NCBI GenBank assembly: GCA_019423265.1
Contig: JAHZBS010000018.1
Coordinates: 1 to 21,281 of the forward strand
Direction of reading: 5' to 3'
Origin: Clostridiales bacterium
GTDB lineage: Bacteria; Bacillota_A; Clostridia; Lachnospirales; Bianqueaceae
DNA length: 21,281 nt
The notes beneath the pieces were generated by a model. It had not been told where the DNA came from. It made no database searches and saw only the letters and a list, made by a program, of their open reading frames with translations. Below, piece after piece: positions 15,690 through 21,281 of this stretch. Position numbers and translations under genes: made by a program. How positions within the stretch are numbered: the stretch's first letter is position 1; each line of letters opens with the position of its first letter.

Positions 15690-16517
15690 ATGAAAAGACA
15701 AAGACTTTTTTTACATGTAGCGCTGTTTGTAGTCCTGGCGCTAGTATCAGCGTCAGGATATGTATTTGCGGACACGGCAGATGCATTTGACATGCAATAT
15801 GATAAAGCGCAGGTAAAGGCAGGCGACATTGTAAGCGGTAAGATCTACACGGAGTCGGGTCATATTACCAACGGTATCCTTCGCATGACCTATGATGATG
15901 CCCATTTACAGCTGCGCAGAGCAGAAAAATCTGCGGGGCAGGATAATACCTATGCCTCTGTGAATACAACGGTTCCGGGAGTAGTCGTTGTGGCCTTCAC
16001 CAGCGAAGCTCCCATTCCCGCCGGAGATTTTATCGAGCTGGAGTTTCAGGTGCGAGAGAATCTATCCGCGTCGGATGTAATCAAGATCTCTATGGACGCA
16101 TCGGAAATCTATGATGAAAACAATCAGGCCGTCCAGTCGGAGATAGTAGATACATACTTAACCGTAGCTGGCGGCACCGGCGAGATCCCGGAAGAGTCAG
16201 GCGAGGACGGGGATTCAAGCGGCGACCAGGGAGATGACAAAAATTCATCTGTGGATTCTGACACAGACTCGTCCAGTGACAGTGAAGATCACCAGAGTTC
16301 CGATGGCCAGGAAAATAGCGGACAGGATAGCAAGGGCAGTGAGAGCGAAAATAGCGCAGACAGCCAAGGGGGAACAGACTCTGACAGCGCCGGATCGCCG
16401 GCCAAGACAGGTGATACAGCGCCGCTGTGGGCCGTGTCTGTGCTGGCTGTGGCCAGTGCTATTGCCGTGATCGTGATTGTAAGGAGAAGGGCAGGTGCAA
16501 AGAATGAGACGAAATAA
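15690..16517 (+). CDS. Cohesin-like surface protein with Ser/Asp-rich stalk and sortase-type sorting signal
   Basis: Exported protein of 275 residues. Signal peptide 1-27 (basic start, hydrophobic core, ...YVFA). Residues ~33-160 form an all-beta module resembling a cohesin domain: VKAGDIVSGKIYTESG, GILRMTYDDAHLQL, VVVVAFTSEAPIPAGDFIELEFQV and ending DTYLTVAGG. Cohesins bind dockerin modules with Ca2+-dependent high affinity. Residues 161-235 are a low-complexity Ser/Asp/Glu/Gly stalk suited to spanning the wall. The C-terminus is a tripartite sorting signal: SPAKTGD (236-242), a hydrophobic helix (about 245-264) and RRR. The pentapeptide departs from LPxTG, so a dedicated sortase or plain membrane anchoring are alternatives. 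Start ATG 15690 has AAAGGACAGGGG upstream. The stop overlaps the next gene by 14 bases. Cohesin assignment is by sequence pattern, not by search. Confidence 0.8.
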   Translation: MKRQRLFLHVALFVVLALVSASGYVFADTADAFDMQYDKAQVKAGDIVSGKIYTESGHITNGILRMTYDDAHLQLRRAEKSAGQDNTYASVNTTVPGVVVVAFTSEAPIPAGDFIELEFQVRENLSASDVIKISMDASEIYDENNQAVQSEIVDTYLTVAGGTGEIPEESGEDGDSSGDQGDDKNSSVDSDTDSSSDSEDHQSSDGQENSGQDSKGSESENSADSQGGTDSDSAGSPAKTGDTAPLWAVSVLAVASAIAVIVIVRRRAGAKNETK

Positions 16518-19500
16518 ACGGCGATTTAGCAGTAGAATCCTTGGGGTTCTTTTGTCATTGACAGTCTGCTTCAGCGGGTCTAGCGGCCTAGCCTTTGGGG
16601 CGGAGCAGCCGGACACGGATGGTTTTGTGGCGTCCGCGGCGGCCGCTGGCACAGAGAGTGATGCCTTGGATGTCTATTACAGGGATTCCACAGAGCAGAG
16701 CGATGGGCAGGTCATCGGCGCCGCTGACTTCACAGAAGTTGAGGAGGCCGCCTCATCCCACATAGACGGATTTCGCAGGGAGCTGGAAGAGAAGGAACCA
16801 GCGGAGGAGGACGCGGGAATTTCAGACGATGAGATTGTCAACGCGATTCTCGTGCTTGATTCCAAATCCTTGCTAGAGAGAGGGTATGAGGCCTCCGAAA
16901 TTTCGGAGAGTTTTTGGGCCGGGGTGATGGAATCTTGGATGAATAAAAAGCAGGACAATGTGGCAGATGAGGTGGAAAATACCTTTGAGGATATAACCAT
17001 TACCTATTATTACACCATCGGTATTTGCGGTATTGGCATTACCACGCCATACAGAAATATCAATGGCCTCAAAGAACTGGACGGCGTCCGGGATGTAATC
17101 CTATCCCCCCTCTACGAGGCGCCGGCAGCGGATGAATCGAACAATATCATTGGGGCGACGAACGCCTGGCAGGAGACAGGGTATACCGGTAAAGGCACGA
17201 AGATTGCCATCATTGACACCGGGCTGGATCTGGATCACCCAAGCTTTCAGGGCGGAGACGAGTTTGAGACGACGGCAGATTCTCTGACAGTTGAGAAGAT
17301 CGACGGCCTTCTCAAAGATTTAAATGTATCCTCCGTCCAGGAGGGCATTACGGCTGAAAAGCTGTATCGAAGCAATAAAGTGCCATTCGCCTTTAACTAT
17401 ATTGACGCTTCCCTGCGGGTGGATCACAATGACGCAAACGGCTCCGATCACGGGACCCATGTGGCCGGCATTGCGGCGGCAAACAGGATCAGCGCCACAT
17501 CCATCAGCGGCGTGGCCCCGGATGCGCAGCTGGTGATTATGAAGGTTTTTGGCAACCGGGGAGGGGCCTACTTCAGCGACATAATGGCCGCTATGGAGGA
17601 TGCGATCCGGCTAGGGTGTGATTCCATCAATATCAGCATCGGATCCGCGGCAGGGTTTACCAATGATGAGGAGGAAATACAGGAAGTCTTTGCGCGGATT
17701 TGCGATACGGACGTAGTGGTGGCCGTCGCAGCTGGAAATGATTATAACGCAGGCTATGGAAATCCAACGGGAACCAATTATAACCTCACGTCCAATCCGG
17801 ACAACGGGCTTGTCACATCCCCGGGCGTGTATACAAATGCGACGACAGTGGCAAGCATGGACAATGCTTCGGAGTTTTTTACAGTAGGCCAAAAGAATAT
17901 TACCTTTAATGATTCGGCGCAGAGCGATGCCACAGCCTTTATGAAAAACTTTTCAGGGGGGCAGGAGCTTCCATTTGCCGTTGTCGGGAACTATGGAGCT
18001 GAAGTGGAGGACTTTGAAGAGGCAGAAGTCAACGGCAAAATCGCTCTAGTTCAGCGCGGTGGCGGGATCACCTTTATGAAAAAGCAGGAGAACGCACAGG
18101 CGGCTGGCGCGGTGGGCGTCATCGTATACAATAGCATCGATGGCACAACTTCTATGAAAATCAATGACGGCGAAGGGCACATCCCGTGTATCTCCATCTC
18201 CAAGGCGCTGGGGGAATATATGATCGAGCAGTACTACAATGGCGTCGCGTCCCTCACCATCGGCATAGGTAGAACGGAGGATGCTCTCAGGATGAGCACG
18301 TTTTCGTCCTGGGGCGCAACCTCGTCTTTAAATTTGAAACCGGACCTCACCGCCGTCGGAGGAAATGTACTCTCCACCACAGACGGGGGAATGTATGGAA
18401 CAAAGACAGGCACTTCCATGGCCTCCCCTCAGATTGCAGGTGCGGCGGCTTTGGTGAAGCAGTATCTGAGGGATCGCTACCCGGAACTGTCAGAAGCGGA
18501 GATTCATGCGAGAACAAATCAACTTCTGCTGAGCACCGCCATTCCAAGCAAGGAGGATAACGGCACGGAATACTCCCCGAGAAAACAGGGAGCCGGTCTA
18601 GTCAATGTGGGAAACGCGCTGGGGACGGAGGCGTATCTCAGTGTGGAATCCCAAAGTGGACAGAGACCTAAGGTGGAACTGTGGGATGATCCGCAGAAAA
18701 CAGGTAGCTACCAGTATTCTTTCACAGTTTCCAATATGACGGGGGACTCCCTTGCCTACAGCCTTTCCAATTCCCTTCTGACTAACGGATACAGGACGGA
18801 GACAGATGAAAAAGGGGACTCCTATGATCTGCTCAGTGAAAGCGATATGGCGTTGAGCGGGACTGTGTCCTTTGACAGCGCCGCCATGGGCTACTATTAT
18901 GATGTGGATGATGATAAAGAGGTGGATACCCGGGATATCAGAACCCTGATGCTCCGCGAGACTTACAGCAACAGAGAGGCCGCTATGGCGGATATAGATC
19001 AAGACGGCGATCTATGCGATGACCAGGATATTATGCGGTTTCTGGATAATCTTTCAGGGCTTAAAGAGGATTTGGAGCTTGACAGGGAGGCGCTGATTGT
19101 CCCGGGAAATGGAGCGGCCACAGTCAATGTCGCCATTGCCTTGACCGAGGATCAGAAGCAGGCTCTGGACCAGCAGTACCCCAACGGTATTTACGTGGAA
19201 GGATTCACGTATCTCGATTCCCTCAATGAAGACGGGATCGGGCTATCGCTGCCATATCTAGGGTTTTATGGGGATTGGGCGCAGGCTCCTATATTTGATG
19301 CCCATGACCATTACTATGAGACAGAGGGCAAAGTCAACTCGTATGGGACGTATCTGTGGACGGAGGAATCCATCTTAGGCGTCAACCCGTATGTAGAGAC
19401 AGCATACGATCCGGTACACAATGCGATTTCGGACATGAACACCCTGGATGTGTTGGAGAGCGCACTGCTGCGCAATGTCAAGAATCTGAAAATCACCGTG

Positions 19501-21281
19501 ACCGACACAGAGGGGAATGCCCTATATTCCCATGAGGAACGCTATGTGACAAAAGCTCTGTACAACAGCTCATCCATGAAATACAGAATATACCGCTCAC
19601 CGAAGCTGTGGGACGGCGCAGGGCAGGACGGAGAGTTCCTGGAAAATAATACGGTAGTCAACCTGAATGTGGAAGCAGAGCTGGACTATAATGGGAGCAG
19701 ACAGAGTTTTACCTACCCGATCACCATTGATACGGAGAAACCGGTGTTACTCTCCACAGAGGTGGTGACGGATAGCGAGGGGCGCATTAAGCTGAGGGCC
19801 TCCTTCCGAGACAATCAGTACATCGCCGCCGTTATCTTCAAGAGCGCCAACGGTTCGGTGGAATATGAGCGGTATGCCATTGAGCAGTTGGAGGCAGGTG
19901 AAACCATTGCCGACTATGAATTTGATGTCACCGAGTATGACGATGACTTTATGATGATCATCGTGGATTACGCCATGAATCAGGTGGACTATGATATCGA
20001 CCTGGGAATCAAGGATAATGGTGTGAAAGAGCCGGTTGCGCTGGAGGAAGGGACTCTCTATGGGTTTAACATGGGAGAGACGGGCCGCCTTCCGGCAGCG
20101 ATGGTAAAGGCTCCGTTGCAGGATGTCTCCCAGGCGTCCGTCGCAGCAAACCTGAATGGGATCTACGCGGCAGAATACTTGGATGGATACGTGATCACGT
20201 TCAATGCCCTGAAAGAGCTGAATGTCTATACGCCGCAGGGGACCTATTGGTCGCAGAGCAAAATCAAAACATTGGATTGCGATGTCTACGATATGGCGTA
20301 TAGCTATGAGGATGACAAACTGTACGCCATTACCTACCACGATAAAAAAGCGTACTTGAGCACCATTGACATCTTTGACGGAACCGTTTGCGACATCGGC
20401 GCGTTCGGCAAAGGCATGGCAACGCTGGGGTGTACTACGGAAGGCCAGCTCTACGCATTGAGCAAGGGGGGCGAGCTCTGCAAAGTCAATAAGGCTGACG
20501 CAACATCCACGGTCGTAGGCAAAGTGTCCGAGACAGAGGATGAGCAATGGGTATCCTTAAATTACCGCCAGAGCATGGCGTATGATCACAACACAGGCAA
20601 GATGTACTGGTATGCCTTCTGCTATAATGGCACCACCGGAAAGCTTATCAGCCACCTGAGCGAAATCAATCTAGAGACTGGCGCCACAGCCATCGTAGGC
20701 GAGTTTGATGAAGCGTGCGAGGTTACCGCCCTGTTCATTCCCTACGATGGAAGTCTGGTCATCACCCCGACGGATACGGTCACGGCTGTAGCGCTGGATC
20801 GAGATTCTGTTGCCCTGTTCCCGGGGCAGGAAACCAGAATTTTTGCAGCGGTGACGCCGTGGAATGCCAAGAATACGGAGGTGGAGTGGACGTCGGAGAA
20901 TCCCGACGTCGCAACTGTGACCAACGGGCGGATCACAGCCATTGCCGGAGGCGATACCATAGTCAGAGCCACCGTAAAGGGAACCGATATCTCCGCAGAG
21001 TGCAAAGTGAAAGTTATCGCGGATCCCGAACCGTTCTACGGATATCTGCTTCTGGATTGGCATGACAGTGCAGGCGATAGCTTTATTCAAATTGATGTGA
21101 AAAATCCCATCAAGTACAAGAGGAAAGCGGATATTCTAGAATTTGTCTACGCGGGCGAATATGTTGACGGTTTCTACTACTGCTATGACAGCAACGGATA
21201 TTTCTACCGGGTTGACACGGAGGAGTGGATCTACAATACGGTAGGAAAAGCGGATGGCAAGGTTGTGGAGATGACCTATGA
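16504..21281 (+). CDS. Very large subtilisin-like (S8) cell-surface protease with internal dockerin (C-terminus outside window)
   Basis: Secreted serine endopeptidase, 1592 complete codons with no stop before the window edge. Signal peptide ~1-33 (RRNKRR, hydrophobic, ...GLAFGA); propeptide to about 215. The catalytic domain has Asp238 (IAIIDTGLDLDHPSF), His316 (SDHGTHVAGIAA), oxyanion Asn412 (AAGND) and Ser638 (GTSMASPQIAGAAAL). A PA-type insert lies around residues 450-585 (GKIALVQRGG, AGAVGVIVYNS), as in lactocepin-like cell-envelope proteases. Next come an Fn3-like region, a dockerin-like module (800-852, two Ca2+ loops), further beta domains, a propeller-like repeat region (about 1184-1420), and a Big2 Ig-like domain (about 1425-1510). 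Start ATG 16504 overlaps the cohesin gene by 14 bases, with AAGGAG and AGGTG upstream, implying coupling. The substrate is unknown. Confidence 0.92.
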   Translation, partial: MRRNKRRFSSRILGVLLSLTVCFSGSSGLAFGAEQPDTDGFVASAAAAGTESDALDVYYRDSTEQSDGQVIGAADFTEVEEAASSHIDGFRRELEEKEPAEEDAGISDDEIVNAILVLDSKSLLERGYEASEISESFWAGVMESWMNKKQDNVADEVENTFEDITITYYYTIGICGIGITTPYRNINGLKELDGVRDVILSPLYEAPAADESNNIIGATNAWQETGYTGKGTKIAIIDTGLDLDHPSFQGGDEFETTADSLTVEKIDGLLKDLNVSSVQEGITAEKLYRSNKVPFAFNYIDASLRVDHNDANGSDHGTHVAGIAAANRISATSISGVAPDAQLVIMKVFGNRGGAYFSDIMAAMEDAIRLGCDSINISIGSAAGFTNDEEEIQEVFARICDTDVVVAVAAGNDYNAGYGNPTGTNYNLTSNPDNGLVTSPGVYTNATTVASMDNASEFFTVGQKNITFNDSAQSDATAFMKNFSGGQELPFAVVGNYGAEVEDFEEAEVNGKIALVQRGGGITFMKKQENAQAAGAVGVIVYNSIDGTTSMKINDGEGHIPCISISKALGEYMIEQYYNGVASLTIGIGRTEDALRMSTFSSWGATSSLNLKPDLTAVGGNVLSTTDGGMYGTKTGTSMASPQIAGAAALVKQYLRDRYPELSEAEIHARTNQLLLSTAIPSKEDNGTEYSPRKQGAGLVNVGNALGTEAYLSVESQSGQRPKVELWDDPQKTGSYQYSFTVSNMTGDSLAYSLSNSLLTNGYRTETDEKGDSYDLLSESDMALSGTVSFDSAAMGYYYDVDDDKEVDTRDIRTLMLRETYSNREAAMADIDQDGDLCDDQDIMRFLDNLSGLKEDLELDREALIVPGNGAATVNVAIALTEDQKQALDQQYPNGIYVEGFTYLDSLNEDGIGLSLPYLGFYGDWAQAPIFDAHDHYYETEGKVNSYGTYLWTEESILGVNPYVETAYDPVHNAISDMNTLDVLESALLRNVKNLKITVTDTEGNALYSHEERYVTKALYNSSSMKYRIYRSPKLWDGAGQDGEFLENNTVVNLNVEAELDYNGSRQSFTYPITIDTEKPVLLSTEVVTDSEGRIKLRASFRDNQYIAAVIFKSANGSVEYERYAIEQLEAGETIADYEFDVTEYDDDFMMIIVDYAMNQVDYDIDLGIKDNGVKEPVALEEGTLYGFNMGETGRLPAAMVKAPLQDVSQASVAANLNGIYAAEYLDGYVITFNALKELNVYTPQGTYWSQSKIKTLDCDVYDMAYSYEDDKLYAITYHDKKAYLSTIDIFDGTVCDIGAFGKGMATLGCTTEGQLYALSKGGELCKVNKADATSTVVGKVSETEDEQWVSLNYRQSMAYDHNTGKMYWYAFCYNGTTGKLISHLSEINLETGATAIVGEFDEACEVTALFIPYDGSLVITPTDTVTAVALDRDSVALFPGQETRIFAAVTPWNAKNTEVEWTSENPDVATVTNGRITAIAGGDTIVRATVKGTDISAECKVKVIADPEPFYGYLLLDWHDSAGDSFIQIDVKNPIKYKRKADILEFVYAGEYVDGFYYCYDSNGYFYRVDTEEWIYNTVGKADGKVVEMTY
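18901..19059 (+). other. Dockerin-like module encoded within the S8 protease gene
   Basis: Two Ca2+-loop repeats about 30 residues apart. Repeat 1 is DVDDDKEVDTRDIRTLM (from Asp800) with acidic residues at loop positions 1, 3, 5, 9 and 12, matching the type I dockerin pattern. Repeat 2 is DIDQDGDLCDDQDIMRFL (from Asp830) with acidic residues at 1, 3, 5 and 7, but its last Asp falls at position 13, one residue late. Each is followed by a helix ending in Leu/Phe-rich residues. Position inside the chain rather than at the C-terminus is unusual for cellulosomal enzymes but known for clostridial surface proteins. Confidence 0.75.

Overview
The window is chromosomal DNA from a low-to-mid G+C Firmicute (Bacillota). 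It most resembles an anaerobic gut-type clostridium of the Oscillospirales/Lachnospirales kind. This rests on Gram-positive RBSs (GGAGG), a T-box riboswitch in front of serS, sigma-A type promoters, a sortase-like C-terminal sorting signal, bacterial Ig-like (Big2) surface domains, and a cohesin/dockerin pair. The genus is an inference from gene content; I cannot assign a species. No tRNA, rRNA, CRISPR array or insertion sequence was seen.

Layout. (1) 1-463, minus strand: the 5' part of serS, with its serine T-box leader and a clean promoter (464-752). (2) 913-2262, plus: a secreted, membrane-anchored YHYH-motif protein with Ig-like repeats, ending in a bidirectional terminator. (3) 2361-3431, minus: an AT-rich gene for a winged-helix (ArsR-type) regulator, divergent from the next block. 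(4) 3665-11698, plus: a complete kdpFABC-kdpDE cluster, covering the K+-importing P-type ATPase (including the 30-residue KdpF) and its sensor kinase/response regulator. (5) 11803-13950, plus: a cytoplasmic family-3 glycoside hydrolase with its own promoter. (6) 14032-15396, minus: a PHP-domain metallo-phosphoesterase followed by mscL (with a C-terminal zinc ribbon), probably one transcript ending in a strong terminator. (7) 15690 to the window end, plus: an operon under a near-consensus promoter with two identical-architecture dyads at the transcription start. It encodes a cohesin-like, wall-anchored surface protein and a very large subtilisin-like protease that runs off the window. The protease gene is open from 16504 to 21281 with no stop codon.

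How the genes work together. Kdp and MscL are opposite arms of osmotic control (K+ uptake under limitation, emergency release under down-shock), but they sit in separate transcripts. The most interesting unit is the last one. The upstream gene supplies a cell-wall-anchored cohesin-like module. The downstream secreted protease carries a dockerin-like double Ca2+-loop module in its middle. This suggests a two-gene, cellulosome-like docking system that displays a protease on the cell surface.
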